In this document: in pieces, positions 33,828 to 43,837 of the stretch
Position numbering within the stretch: the first letter of the stretch is position 1
How the letters are laid out: each line of letters opens with the position of its first letter
Source: NORP110 sp051251595
Lineage (GTDB): Bacteria; Pseudomonadota; Alphaproteobacteria; Rhodobacterales; Rhodobacteraceae
Reading direction: 5' to 3'
Assembly (NCBI GenBank): GCA_051251595.1
Contig: JBPOFA010000008.1
Span: 1-64,000, forward strand
Length of the DNA stretch: 64,000 nt
The notes under the pieces: model-generated
What the model was told of the DNA's origin: nothing
Databases searched by the model: none
Seen by the model: only the letters and a program-made list of their open reading frames with translations
Program-made: the position numbers and the translations under genes

Positions 33828-34931
33828 TTAACCGACGTGAAACAGGGTTGAAAACAATTTCGGGTCCAGACTTTCCGTGGCAAAGGTGTCGCCCTCGGTC
33901 AGCAGGCTGACAGCGTCGTGGCTGTGCAGGCTTTCCTGATGACTGGCAACGATTCGAAAGTCCCCAACTCGCCCGTCATTTTGCAGCACTTCGCTGAACA
34001 GCCGCGCGGCATCCTCTACGAAAATCGGATTTGCGGCGTTCAGTTCGGCAAAGGCCTGTTCGTCTTCCCGTTTGACCATGGCTTGCGTTTCTGTCGGCAC
34101 GGCTTTCCTGCAGGCCTCGATCAAATCTTCAAACCAAAGGCAATTCATGTCGCAGTCCACCTCTACCGAAATGCGTGCCACAGAGCGCTGCGAATGCGGG
34201 GTCGCCAATTGACCGCGATATTGTCGCGCGTGTTCAGACAGCTCTAGCGAACAGGGGCAGGTCGACGAATACACATAGTCCAGATGAATGATTTTTTTGC
34301 GCTGACCGTCCTGTTCAACCAGTTCCAGCGCGATATCGTAATACTGATACCCTTGCAGGCGAGAGCGCAGGGAATCCACCTTTACCGGAAAGGAAAACCG
34401 CATTTGAATTCTGGCATCAAAACTGTCCAGATCCTTTTTGTATGCATCAAGTGCGGTCTCTATCACCTCAAAACTAAAGGTTTTTTCAGAGTATTTGTAG
34501 AAACTACGCATGATCCGGGACATGTTGATCCCTTTTTTGCCTGCATCCAGGCTGACCGTGCCGGTAACCGAAGTTTCCAGTGTCAGGTCGTCGCCATCGC
34601 GTGTGTGAAACCGGATCGGAAGGCGGAAGTTCGAGATCCCCACATGTTCGATATTCCGGCGCGCGCCTTTGATCAGGCTTTCTGGCCCGTTCTGAAGGTC
34701 CGGCAATGTGGCGCGATAGGCCTCATCCGACTGAAACTCTTCTGGGTAAGCCCTTGCCAGGGCGGGATAATTCGCCACGTCCTGCGTGGGCAGCAGGCGG
34801 GCGATCTGTGGGTCCAACTCTGCCACTTCGGTCGGGCTTGCGCCCTGAGCCCATGCTTTTAGCGTTTCAAGGGCAGCCTTTGCGGCCGCCCTATCTGGTT
34901 GGTTTTCAACTTCGGTGGAATGAACGTTCAT
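33828..34931 (-). CDS. folE2: GTP cyclohydrolase FolE2 (type IB)
   Basis: This 367-residue enzyme makes dihydroneopterin triphosphate from GTP at the start of folate synthesis. It is a member of the zinc-independent FolE2 family. It carries the catalytic Cys in STCPCSLELSEHARQ, VEVDCDMNCLWFEDLI, and the C-terminal FRIVASHQESLHSHDAV. FolE2 often replaces FolE under zinc limitation and is then Zur-controlled; no convincing Zur palindrome was seen in the short upstream region. It stands alone and is separate from the folB-folP operon. Confidence 0.95.
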   Translation of the reverse strand: MNVHSTEVENQPDRAAAKAALETLKAWAQGASPTEVAELDPQIARLLPTQDVANYPALARAYPEEFQSDEAYRATLPDLQNGPESLIKGARRNIEHVGISNFRLPIRFHTRDGDDLTLETSVTGTVSLDAGKKGINMSRIMRSFYKYSEKTFSFEVIETALDAYKKDLDSFDARIQMRFSFPVKVDSLRSRLQGYQYYDIALELVEQDGQRKKIIHLDYVYSSTCPCSLELSEHARQYRGQLATPHSQRSVARISVEVDCDMNCLWFEDLIEACRKAVPTETQAMVKREDEQAFAELNAANPIFVEDAARLFSEVLQNDGRVGDFRIVASHQESLHSHDAVSLLTEGDTFATESLDPKLFSTLFHVG

Positions 34932-34999
34932 TGCAGGCCCCCTTCGGCACCGTTTCCAGCCCTATGTAGGTCCTTTTGACGCCAGGTCCAAATATTCTG

Positions 35000-36181
35000 T
35001 TAAATTGCGTCCAGCGCTTGCAGGACATCGGCAATCAAATCATCCGTATCTTCCAGCCCGCAAGACACCCGCACCAACCCAGGTGTGATCCCCAGTTCAA
35101 CCTTTTGGTCATCGGGCAAACGCTGATGCGTTGTGGTCGCGGGATGCGTTACGATGCTTTTGGCATCGGCGAAATTGTTAGAGATCGTGAATATCTTTAA
35201 TGCGTTGAGGAACCGAAAGGTCGCTTCTTTGTCGCCCGCAATATCCAAGGCCATGACTGTTCCACCTTGTTCCATCTGCGCCTTGCCCAATTCATGTTGT
35301 GGATGGGTTGGGCTGTGCGGATACAAAATGCGCTTAAGCTTGGGGTGATCGACCAAAGCAGCACAAAGCGCTGTTGCCGTCGCAGTTTGCGCGCGCACCC
35401 GCAGGTCCAGCGTTTCCATGGATTTCAGCATCACCCAAGCGTTGAACGGGCTCATCGCGCCGCCGGTATGCTTTAGAAACGGCTCTACCGTTTTGCGGAT
35501 CAGCTCTGTGCTGCCCAAAACCGCGCCGCCCAGACAACGCCCCTGCCCATCCACATGCTTGGTTGTCGAATACACGATCAGGTCTGCGCCAGCATCATGG
35601 GCGTAAGAATAGATCGGGGTCGCGAACGCGTTGTCAACGATAACCAGGGCACCAACGTCATGGGCAATCTTAGAGACGGCCTTTAGATCGATGATTTCGA
35701 GGGTGGGATTGGAAATGGATTCCAGGAATACGGCCTTTGTGTCGGGCCGGATCGCGGCCTTCCAGGCGTCCAGATCGCGCCCGTCCACAAGCGTGACCTC
35801 TACCCCGAACCGCGGCAGAATATCTTCGAGAATATAGAGGCAAGAGCCGAACAATGCGCGGGACGACACCACGTGATCGCCAGCGCTGACCACGGACATC
35901 AATGCGGCGTTGACCGCAGCCATCCCAGAGGCGGTCGCAAAAGCATCTTCGACGCCTTCCAGGGCGGCAAGGCGTTCTTCGAACATGCGCACGGTCGGAT
36001 TGCCATATCGTGCATAGATGAATTCATCGTCGCCAAGCTCTACAAAACGAGCTTCGGCGTCTTCGGCTGTGTCATAGACAAAACCTTGCGTCAAAAAAAT
36101 CGCTTCGGATACTTCGCCATATTGGCTGCGACGCACACCAGTGTGCACCAATTTCGTTCTTTTCTTCCAGTCCTCAGACAT
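35000..36181 (-). CDS. metZ: O-succinylhomoserine sulfhydrylase
   Basis: This is a 393-residue PLP enzyme of the Cys/Met metabolism family, forming homocysteine from O-succinyl (or O-acetyl) homoserine and sulfide. Motifs include ARYGNPTVRMFEERLAALEG, ASGMAAVNAALMS, and the Schiff-base Lys in VYSTTKHVDGQGR. The start MSEDWKKRTKLVHTG at 36181 has a GGAGG-like site upstream (CTGGAGGCG). The SAM-II riboswitch and terminator upstream make it methionine-repressed. A longer frame to 36298 runs through the riboswitch and is rejected. Confidence 0.96.
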   Translation of the reverse strand: MSEDWKKRTKLVHTGVRRSQYGEVSEAIFLTQGFVYDTAEDAEARFVELGDDEFIYARYGNPTVRMFEERLAALEGVEDAFATASGMAAVNAALMSVVSAGDHVVSSRALFGSCLYILEDILPRFGVEVTLVDGRDLDAWKAAIRPDTKAVFLESISNPTLEIIDLKAVSKIAHDVGALVIVDNAFATPIYSYAHDAGADLIVYSTTKHVDGQGRCLGGAVLGSTELIRKTVEPFLKHTGGAMSPFNAWVMLKSMETLDLRVRAQTATATALCAALVDHPKLKRILYPHSPTHPQHELGKAQMEQGGTVMALDIAGDKEATFRFLNALKIFTISNNFADAKSIVTHPATTTHQRLPDDQKVELGITPGLVRVSCGLEDTDDLIADVLQALDAI

Positions 36182-36201
36182 GTCCACGCCTCCAGCGCAA
36201 T

Positions 36202-36239
36202 AAAAAACCCCCACCGCAAAAAAACGAGCGTCGGGGGTT
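36202..36239 (-). terminator. Leader terminator between the SAM-II riboswitch and metZ
   Basis: On the minus strand AACCCCC (36233-36239) pairs with GGGGGTT (36206-36212), and six T residues follow (36202-36207). It lies 17 nt after the riboswitch core and 20 nt before the start codon. It therefore looks like an attenuator that the aptamer could control. Confidence 0.75.
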
Positions 36240-36255
36240 GGAATCGTCCCTGACC

Positions 36256-36308
36256 TCTTTAGCAGAATATTTAACGTGGCCCGCAATCCGGTGAACAAAT
36301 CGCCACGG
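36256..36308 (-). promoter_or_regulatory. SAM-II riboswitch
   Basis: On the minus strand the core reads CCGTGGCGATTTG, then CCGGATTGC, GGCCACGTTAAA and GCTAAAG. These match the SAM-II pseudoknot: the P1 stem CGTGG/CCACG (GTGGC with GCCAC), the conserved GATTTG, the CACGTTAAA block and the final GCTAAA. It lies in the leader of metZ, the classical location for SAM-II in alphaproteobacteria. It senses S-adenosylmethionine and lowers metZ expression. Confidence 0.92.
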
Positions 36309-36315
36309 TTCGCAA

Positions 36316-36344
36316 CAATTACGCCCGCTTTTGCGGAGCGTCAA
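36316..36344 (-). promoter_or_regulatory. metZ promoter
   Basis: On the minus strand, -35 TTGACG (36339-36344) and -10 TAATTG (36316-36321) are 17 bp apart. Transcription would begin just before the riboswitch core, which fits. Confidence 0.65.
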
Positions 36345-36405
36345 GTCTGCTGTCTATTTCGTTTACAACAGTGCCCGGTCAGCCTTTGACCGGGTCAAAA
36401 CAGCC

Positions 36406-37023
36406 CTAGCTATCAGCCTCTGCGCTGTCTTCTTCTTCGATTGCATATTTGTTGAACAGACCGGCCTGGGTCATGAAAAACAGGAACACCGAGGCAGACA
36501 GCCCAAATGTTTTGAACGTCACCCAAGTCTCTGTCGACATCGTACGCCAGATGATTTCATTGGCCAAAGCCAGTGCAAAGAAAAAGATCGTCAGCCTTTG
36601 GGTTAGCTTCATCCAGCCTTCGGGTTGCAGCGGCATCACGTCTTCCATGAGGTGCCGCAGATAAGATTCGCCGCGCAACAGCCCAAAGCCCAATGCCCCG
36701 CCGAACAACAGGTAGATCATCGTCGGCTTCATCTTGAAAAAGCGTTCATCGTTGAAATAGATCGTCAGACCGCCAAACACGGCGACCAGGATGACGGTCA
36801 GCACCTGCATTTTGGCAAGCTTTCCGGTCAGCCGGTACATGATGTAGGTGGACAAGGCGATGATCGGAATGAAAATCGCGGTAACCACGATAAATCCCGA
36901 ATATTCGGTCCCGCCAAACGTAAAAACCCTGTCACGCATCAGGAAGTATAGCGCGAAAAACAATAGGATCGGCCCAAGATCCAGCGCCATTTTCAGCTTG
37001 GGGTCTATTTTCTTATCCGACAT
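36406..37023 (-). CDS. yciB: Inner-membrane septation-associated protein YciB/IspZ
   Basis: This 205-residue protein has five or six hydrophobic helices. Family landmarks are LKMALDLGPILLFFALY, FKMKPTMIYLLFGGAL, LTQRLTIFFFALALANEIIWR, and FGLSASVFLFFMTQAGLF. YciB proteins influence cell-envelope integrity and septation in Gram-negatives. It follows the EamA permease by 11 bp and, with ftsY upstream, forms an envelope-related gene group conserved in Rhodobacterales. Confidence 0.93.
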   Translation of the reverse strand: MSDKKIDPKLKMALDLGPILLFFALYFLMRDRVFTFGGTEYSGFIVVTAIFIPIIALSTYIMYRLTGKLAKMQVLTVILVAVFGGLTIYFNDERFFKMKPTMIYLLFGGALGFGLLRGESYLRHLMEDVMPLQPEGWMKLTQRLTIFFFALALANEIIWRTMSTETWVTFKTFGLSASVFLFFMTQAGLFNKYAIEEEDSAEADS

Positions 37024-37034
37024 CGCATCCTCTT

Positions 37035-37937
37035 TCAGCCGCCCATCTCAACTATCACAGCGCCCACGGCAATCAATGCCATAAGCACCAATCGTCGCGG
37101 CCCAACCTTTTCTTTCAAAACCACCCAGCCGATCAGGGCAGCAAACACGGTCGAGGTTTCGCGCAAGACCGCCGCCTGCCCCACAGAATCCAACCGCGTG
37201 GCGATCAGGATCGCCCCAAAGCTGAAATAGGCAATGAAGGCCCCCAGCACACCGCGCCGGGCCAGCGGGGCCAATTCGGGGCGCTCTGACATCTTGTTCC
37301 ATCGCAGATAAGCAATGATCGGCATAAAAAAACCATCAATGAAGAAAAACCACGCCAAAAACGTGAATGGATCGGCCGTGGCGCGAATTCCATAGGCGTC
37401 ATAGGTGGTGTACATCGCCACAAACAAGCCGGTCAGAACAGCCATCCACAAGGCAGGAACCAACATATGCCGGTCGGTTTCGATGTGGCGCAGATTGTAC
37501 ACCGCCAATCCGAATATCCCTGACAGCAAGATCGCCACGCCCAGCCATTGGGTTATGGTGAAGACCTCACCAAACAACAGATAAGCGCCGATCACCGTAA
37601 AGAACGGCCCCGTTCCGCGCACCACGGGGTAGACGACGGTGTAGGCGCCTTTGCTATAAGTCGCGGCTTGCGACAGTTTGTACAAACAGTGGATGACCCA
37701 CGCGACAGCAAAGATCGGCCACATATGTGGTTCTGGCCAGGGCACGACAAACAGGGCAAAAGGCGCGGCGATAATGCCATAGCTAATATCAATAGCGCCC
37801 CGGCTAAGCCAAGGGTCGTGTTTGCCCTTTTGCAAGGCCCCGAAAAGCGCGTGCAGAAAGGCCGCCAGAATTGCAAGGCCGAGGGCAAGCTGGTGCCCCG
37901 CCTCTGTGCCTTCCAAAGAGATGAGCCAGGCGCTTAT
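37035..37937 (-). CDS. EamA-type permease, possibly initiating at ATA
   Basis: This DMT permease has at least ten hydrophobic helices over about 293-300 residues (LHALFGALQKGKHDPWLSRG; LFGEVFTITQWLGVAILLSGI; VLKEKVGPRRLVLMALIAVG). The first ATG/GTG/TTG in frame is TTG at 37916, which has no ribosome-binding site. Seven codons upstream is ATA (37935-37937), 7 nt after AGGA, and it would give MSAWLISLEG, which fits the expected N-terminus. The AGGA is also followed by ATGACATAA, out of frame. I place the 5' end at 37937 as the better-supported initiation point; substrate unknown. Confidence 0.75.
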   Translation of the reverse strand: MSAWLISLEGTEAGHQLALGLAILAAFLHALFGALQKGKHDPWLSRGAIDISYGIIAAPFALFVVPWPEPHMWPIFAVAWVIHCLYKLSQAATYSKGAYTVVYPVVRGTGPFFTVIGAYLLFGEVFTITQWLGVAILLSGIFGLAVYNLRHIETDRHMLVPALWMAVLTGLFVAMYTTYDAYGIRATADPFTFLAWFFFIDGFFMPIIAYLRWNKMSERPELAPLARRGVLGAFIAYFSFGAILIATRLDSVGQAAVLRETSTVFAALIGWVVLKEKVGPRRLVLMALIAVGAVIVEMGG

Positions 37938-37974
37938 GTCATGTTCCTGTTTCGGTTAACGGCAAACCGTCGGT

Positions 37975-39375
<1,401 letters not shown>

Positions 39376-39515
39376 GCGGGAACTCCAGTTGTTTGACGTG
39401 ACTTAATCTGTATTCGTGCGATTTGAAAGACCCGCGCAATGCGCCAAATCGCAGAAATTCAGGTGGAATCCCGTTTCGAATGCGGCGATGCTGTTTCTCA
39501 AAGCAGGAGCCTTGA

Positions 39516-40550
39516 TTGAAAACGTCCCCCACATTCTTTGCGATCGCGACCCTGGCCCCAGTGCCAATGATCGCGGCATCAGCGTTTTGGGGCGGTTGGG
39601 TTCTCTTGGCGTCGCTGGTTTATTTGACGGTGTTTGTCTTCGCATTGGATGAATTGGCGCGGGATACGGCAGACCCAAATGGGCAAGATGCTGAATTCCC
39701 GGCCTCGGAGATTTTGACGGTTTTGCTGGGGGGGGCCCATTTTGCGTTGCTGCCCTTGGTGATCTGGGCCCTTTGCGCCAACCCTGCCCTTGGTCTGGCA
39801 GAAAAGCTTGGCCTGTTCTTTGTGGCCGGCGTGTTCTTTGGCCAGATTTCCAACGCCAACGCACATGAGCTGATCCACCGCACCAACAGGTTACAGTTTA
39901 ACCTTGGGGTGTGGATTTATGTCTCTTTGCTGTTCGGCCACCACGCTTCTGCGCATCGGTTGGTGCATCATGTACATGTCGCCAGTGAGAAGGACCCCAA
40001 CAGTGCGCGGCTGAATGAATCCTTTTATCATTTTGCGGGACGGGCCTGGATCGGGTCTTTTAAGCGTGGTTTTCAGGCAGAAGTCCAAAGGCAACGTATG
40101 TCTGGGATTAACCCATATTTTCAGTATATTGCGGGGTCTTGTTTCATCATCCTTCTTGTCCTTTTTGCGGGTGGTGCCACGGCAGTGGCTGTTTACCTGG
40201 CGCTGGCTGCGCACGCGACATCGCAGTTGTTGATGTCGGACTATGTCCAGCATTATGGGCTGCGGCGTGGGATTGCACCGGACGGAAAACTGGCCCCGGT
40301 CGATATGCGCCATTCCTGGAATGCGCCCCATTGGTTTTCCCGTCATATGATGCTGAACGCGCCCCGTCACTCTGATCATCATGCCCATCCCGGTCGAAAA
40401 TTCCCAGAGCTTGTCCAGCCCGAAACCGCGCCGGTTTTGCCCTACAGCCTGCCCGTCATGGGGGCGCTGGCGCTGTTTCCCCGGGCATTTCGCAAAGTCA
40501 TGAACCCCAAAGTCGCGGCGATTGGCGCGAACGCAATTAAGGCCCCGTAA
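39516..40550 (+). CDS. AlkB-like membrane fatty-acid/alkane hydroxylase
   Basis: This 344-residue integral-membrane di-iron hydroxylase has about six hydrophobic helices. Histidine motifs are HELIHRTNR, HRLVHHVHVASEKDPNSAR, DYVQHYGL and APRHSDHHAHPGRKFPEL. Together they match AlkB/XylM enzymes. The usual YxEHYGL Glu is Gln here (VQHYGL). The start is TTG at 39516 with AGGAG six nt upstream. No rubredoxin or reductase gene is adjacent, but a 2Fe-2S ferredoxin is encoded about 4 kb away. Alkane, xylene or lipid substrates are all possible. Confidence 0.87.
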   Translation: MKTSPTFFAIATLAPVPMIAASAFWGGWVLLASLVYLTVFVFALDELARDTADPNGQDAEFPASEILTVLLGGAHFALLPLVIWALCANPALGLAEKLGLFFVAGVFFGQISNANAHELIHRTNRLQFNLGVWIYVSLLFGHHASAHRLVHHVHVASEKDPNSARLNESFYHFAGRAWIGSFKRGFQAEVQRQRMSGINPYFQYIAGSCFIILLVLFAGGATAVAVYLALAAHATSQLLMSDYVQHYGLRRGIAPDGKLAPVDMRHSWNAPHWFSRHMMLNAPRHSDHHAHPGRKFPELVQPETAPVLPYSLPVMGALALFPRAFRKVMNPKVAAIGANAIKAP

Positions 40551-40591
40551 ATGTTCTGGATTTCCGGCCCGTTCCCTGCAAGGATTTGCGC

Positions 40592-40990
40592 ATGAAACGG
40601 ATCATTATTGCCAGTTTGTTTTGCGCCACCGCCAGTTTGGCCGAAACGCCCATGTCGGGTGACGCGTTTGATGAATACACGCATGGCAAGACGCTGACAT
40701 TTATGGAAAATGGACAGGCCTACGGGGTAGAGCAATACCTGTCGGGCAAGCGCGTTCAATGGGCTTTTGAAAACGATGAGTGCAACTATGGGCGCTGGTA
40801 TGAAGACCAGCCGGGCCTGATCTGTTTTCTCTATGAAACGGCCCCGAATTCGCCGCAATGCTGGAATTTTTTCAAGACAGAGACCGGATTGCGGGCGCGA
40901 TTTGTGGATGACGAACCGGGGCGTGAAATTTACGAGGCCCTGTCCAGCACTCAGCCGATGTTGTGCCCTGGGCCAGAGGTTGGCGTCTGA
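40592..40990 (+). CDS. Small secreted protein of unknown function
   Basis: The ATG at 40592, with AAGGA eight nt upstream, gives 132 residues. A signal peptide ends around ATASLA (residue 17). The mature part of about 115 residues has four cysteines (ECNYGRW, LICFLYET, QCWNFF, PMLCPG), so two disulfides are likely. Aromatic residues are frequent. It resembles short exported proteins scattered in Rhodobacteraceae, but I do not recognise a named family. It is convergent with xseA (5 bp between stops). Confidence 0.75.
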   Translation: MKRIIIASLFCATASLAETPMSGDAFDEYTHGKTLTFMENGQAYGVEQYLSGKRVQWAFENDECNYGRWYEDQPGLICFLYETAPNSPQCWNFFKTETGLRARFVDDEPGREIYEALSSTQPMLCPGPEVGV

Positions 40991-40994
40991 CCCC

Positions 40995-42491
40995 CTAAAA
41001 CAAACTGCCCTGATCCGTTCCGTCCGGTTTTGTTGGCTTGGCCTTTTTGGCGCTGGCGGGTTTTGCCCCCGCCCCGACGGCCAAACGACCGTCGCTAAAC
41101 TCAATCTCTAGCGAGGCGGCTTTGGCGGCATCTGCCTGTGTTGTGATGACCTTGTCGTCGCCCCGAACCACGGCATAGCCACGCCGCAGCGTTTCGGTAT
41201 AGCCAAGCGTCTGGCGCATCCGATCCAAGGCATCAATCTTATTCGACCATGCGTCCAACTGGGCGCGCGACACCGCCGCAAACCGGGCGTTCATGGCGTC
41301 AAGCGCCGTTCTGCGCCGGTCCATATCCCGTTGCAACAGATCCGGCCGCAACCGCGCCGCGCGATCAGCGTATTGTCTGCGTGCATCACGGGTCAGCCGT
41401 TGGATCGCATCCGGGCGAATGGTCGAACTGACCTCGCTCAGCCGCAGCCGTTTTCTTTGGGTAACGCTGCGCAACCCAAGCGGCAGCCGGTCCCCGGCGC
41501 GATCCAGCCTTTGGGCCGCGTTTTCAACCAGATTGGCCGGTTTTGGCAGCGCGCGGGCCAAATCCCGCAGCCGCTGACCGCGCAGCCCAAGACCTTGGGT
41601 CACGGCACGCGACAGACGCGCGTCCTGTTCGCCCACCCAGGCCAGCAGATCCAGCCTGACCGGCACCGCCAGTTCCGCAGCCGCGGTCGGCGTTGGCGCG
41701 CGCTTGTCTGATGCATAGTCGATCAATGTCGTGTCGGTTTCGTGCCCAACCGCCGAAATCAAAGGGATCTGCGAAGCCGCCGCCGCACGGACGACGATTT
41801 CTTCGTTAAAGCCCCAAAGGTCTTCGACGGATCCCCCACCACGCGCCACGATCAACAGATCTGGGCGTGGCATTGCCCCGCCGGGCGTCATCTCATTAAA
41901 GCCCATTATCGCGCGGGTGACTTCGGGGGCGCATTTCTGGCCCTGGACCGCGACAGGCCAAATAAGAACCTTGCGTGGGAAACGGTCGCGCAAGCGATGC
42001 AGAATATCCCGGATCACGGCCCCAGACGGTGATGTGACGACGCCGATCACCTCTGGCAAAAACGGCAACTCTTGTTTCCGCTCTGGCGCAAACAGGCCTT
42101 CCGCCTCGAGCGCTTTTTTGCGTTTTTCCAGCATCGCCATCAGGGCACCCGCCCCGGCGGGTTCGATGTTTTCCACGATCAGCTGGTACCGGGATTGACC
42201 GGGAAAGGTGGTCATGCGCCCGGTGGCGATCACTTCCATGCCCTCTTCGGGGCGGACGGCCAGCCGCGCGGCCTGCCCCTTCCAGCTGACAGCCGCAATC
42301 ACCGACCGGTCATCTTTAAGGTCAAAATACAAATGCCCAGAGGCCGGCCGCGACACCCGGCCGATTTCGCCACGCACCCGGACATGGCCAAATTCGCTTT
42401 CGATCGTTTTTTTGACCGCTCCCGAAATCTCGGAAACGGTAAATTCATGGGCATTGTCGCCAGAAGTGGCGTCTTCGAACAAATCGGACAT
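40995..42491 (-). CDS. xseA: Exodeoxyribonuclease VII large subunit
   Basis: The ATG at 42491 gives 498 residues. An N-terminal OB-fold (EFTVSEISGAVKKTIESEFG, VRVRGEIGRVSRPASGHLYFDLKD) precedes the catalytic domain. That domain has VITSPSGAVIRDILHR-like sequence, ARGGGSVEDLWGFNEE and SAVGHETDTTLIDYASDKRAPTPTAAAE. A long coiled coil follows, typical of XseA. With XseB it digests single-stranded DNA and takes part in repair. It is divergent from purD, a conserved pairing in alphaproteobacteria. Confidence 0.96.
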   Translation of the reverse strand: MSDLFEDATSGDNAHEFTVSEISGAVKKTIESEFGHVRVRGEIGRVSRPASGHLYFDLKDDRSVIAAVSWKGQAARLAVRPEEGMEVIATGRMTTFPGQSRYQLIVENIEPAGAGALMAMLEKRKKALEAEGLFAPERKQELPFLPEVIGVVTSPSGAVIRDILHRLRDRFPRKVLIWPVAVQGQKCAPEVTRAIMGFNEMTPGGAMPRPDLLIVARGGGSVEDLWGFNEEIVVRAAAASQIPLISAVGHETDTTLIDYASDKRAPTPTAAAELAVPVRLDLLAWVGEQDARLSRAVTQGLGLRGQRLRDLARALPKPANLVENAAQRLDRAGDRLPLGLRSVTQRKRLRLSEVSSTIRPDAIQRLTRDARRQYADRAARLRPDLLQRDMDRRRTALDAMNARFAAVSRAQLDAWSNKIDALDRMRQTLGYTETLRRGYAVVRGDDKVITTQADAAKAASLEIEFSDGRLAVGAGAKPASAKKAKPTKPDGTDQGSLF

Positions 42492-42561
42492 CGGCCTGCC
42501 TTGTGCATCCTTTTGCCGGACTTTAGAACGCATCCCAACGAAGGCCAAGCGGGGACACAAA

Positions 42562-43824
42562 ATGAATATTCTAATTTTGGGCAGCGGCGGGCGTGAACAC
42601 GCTTTGGCCTGGGCGATTCAGCAAAACCCGAAATGTGATCGCCTGATTGTCGCCCCCGGCAATGCCGGGATTGCGGCCCTTGCTGAGACCGCCGATTTCG
42701 ACATCAATGACGGCGAACAGGTCGTCAATTTCTGCGAAGACAACGCCATTGGCTTTGTCGTGATTGGCGCAGAGGCCCAGTTGGTCATCGGCATTGCAGA
42801 CCGGCTGCGGGATGCAGGCATTCTTGTCTTTGGCCCAAGCGCGGCTGCGGCGCAGCTGGAAGGGTCCAAGGCCTTTACCAAAGAAATTTGTGACGCTGTG
42901 AACGCCCCGACGGCAGGCTATGCGCATTTCACAGAGGCAGACGCCGCCAAAGACTACATCCGGGCCCAAGGCGCACCGATTGTCATCAAGGCAGACGGCT
43001 TGGCCGCTGGTAAAGGCGTGGTTGTGGCCATGGACGAAGAAACTGCGCTGGCCGCCATTGACGACATGTTTGACGGTCAATTTGGGGCCGCAGGCGCCGA
43101 AGTCGTCATCGAAGAGTTTATGGAAGGGGAAGAGGCCTCTTTCTTTGTGCTGTCCGACGGCACCAGCGTTTTGCCGATTGGCACCGCACAAGACCACAAA
43201 CGCGCCTTTGACGGCGATGAAGGCCCGAACACTGGCGGTATGGGGGCCTATTCCCCGGCCCCTGTGATGACCCAAGATGTGATTGCAAAAGCCATGTCAG
43301 AAATCATCGAGCCGACCATTGCCGAAATGGCGGCCCGGGGCACGCCGTTTCAGGGCGTTCTTTATGCAGGTTTTATGATCAAGGACGGGCAACCCAGATT
43401 GGTGGAATATAATGTCCGCTTTGGCGATCCGGAATGTCAGGTTTTGATGATGCGCCTTGGGGCGCAAGCGCTTGACCTGCTGCTGGATTGTGCCAGGGGC
43501 AGTTTGGACGGGACGATTGTCAACTGGGCCGAGGATCACGCCATTACAGTCGTCATGGCCACGCAAGGCTATCCCGGCGCCTATGACAAAGGCAGCAAGA
43601 TCGGCGGGCTAGAGGCTTTGACCTCAGACAGCATGCAGATGGTGTTTCATGCGGGCACCGCAGTGAAAGACGGCGGGCTTGTCGCCAATGGCGGGCGCGT
43701 GTTGAACGTGACGGCCCGTGGCGACACCCTGCAACAGGCCCGCGACCGGGCCTATGCCATAGTGGATCAAGTCGACTGGCCTGAAGGTTTCTTTAGAAAA
43801 GACATCGGCTGGCAGGCGCTTTAG
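42562..43824 (+). CDS. purD: Phosphoribosylamine-glycine ligase
   Basis: This 420-residue ATP-grasp ligase joins glycine to phosphoribosylamine in purine synthesis. It starts MNILILGSGGREHALAWAI. ATP-grasp signatures are IVIKADGLAAGKGVVVA, EEFMEGEEASFFVLSDG, AQDHKRAFDGDEGPNTGGMGAYSPAP and LVEYNVRFGDPE. Length is normal. The ATG at 42562 is selected because the frame's longer upstream extension (42208) runs antisense through xseA. Confidence 0.97.
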   Translation: MNILILGSGGREHALAWAIQQNPKCDRLIVAPGNAGIAALAETADFDINDGEQVVNFCEDNAIGFVVIGAEAQLVIGIADRLRDAGILVFGPSAAAAQLEGSKAFTKEICDAVNAPTAGYAHFTEADAAKDYIRAQGAPIVIKADGLAAGKGVVVAMDEETALAAIDDMFDGQFGAAGAEVVIEEFMEGEEASFFVLSDGTSVLPIGTAQDHKRAFDGDEGPNTGGMGAYSPAPVMTQDVIAKAMSEIIEPTIAEMAARGTPFQGVLYAGFMIKDGQPRLVEYNVRFGDPECQVLMMRLGAQALDLLLDCARGSLDGTIVNWAEDHAITVVMATQGYPGAYDKGSKIGGLEALTSDSMQMVFHAGTAVKDGGLVANGGRVLNVTARGDTLQQARDRAYAIVDQVDWPEGFFRKDIGWQAL

Positions 43825-43837
43825 AACCGCGCGGCGG

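Noticed and set aside
36182..36298. N-terminal extension of metZ
   Set aside because: It would translate the SAM-II riboswitch and the terminator.
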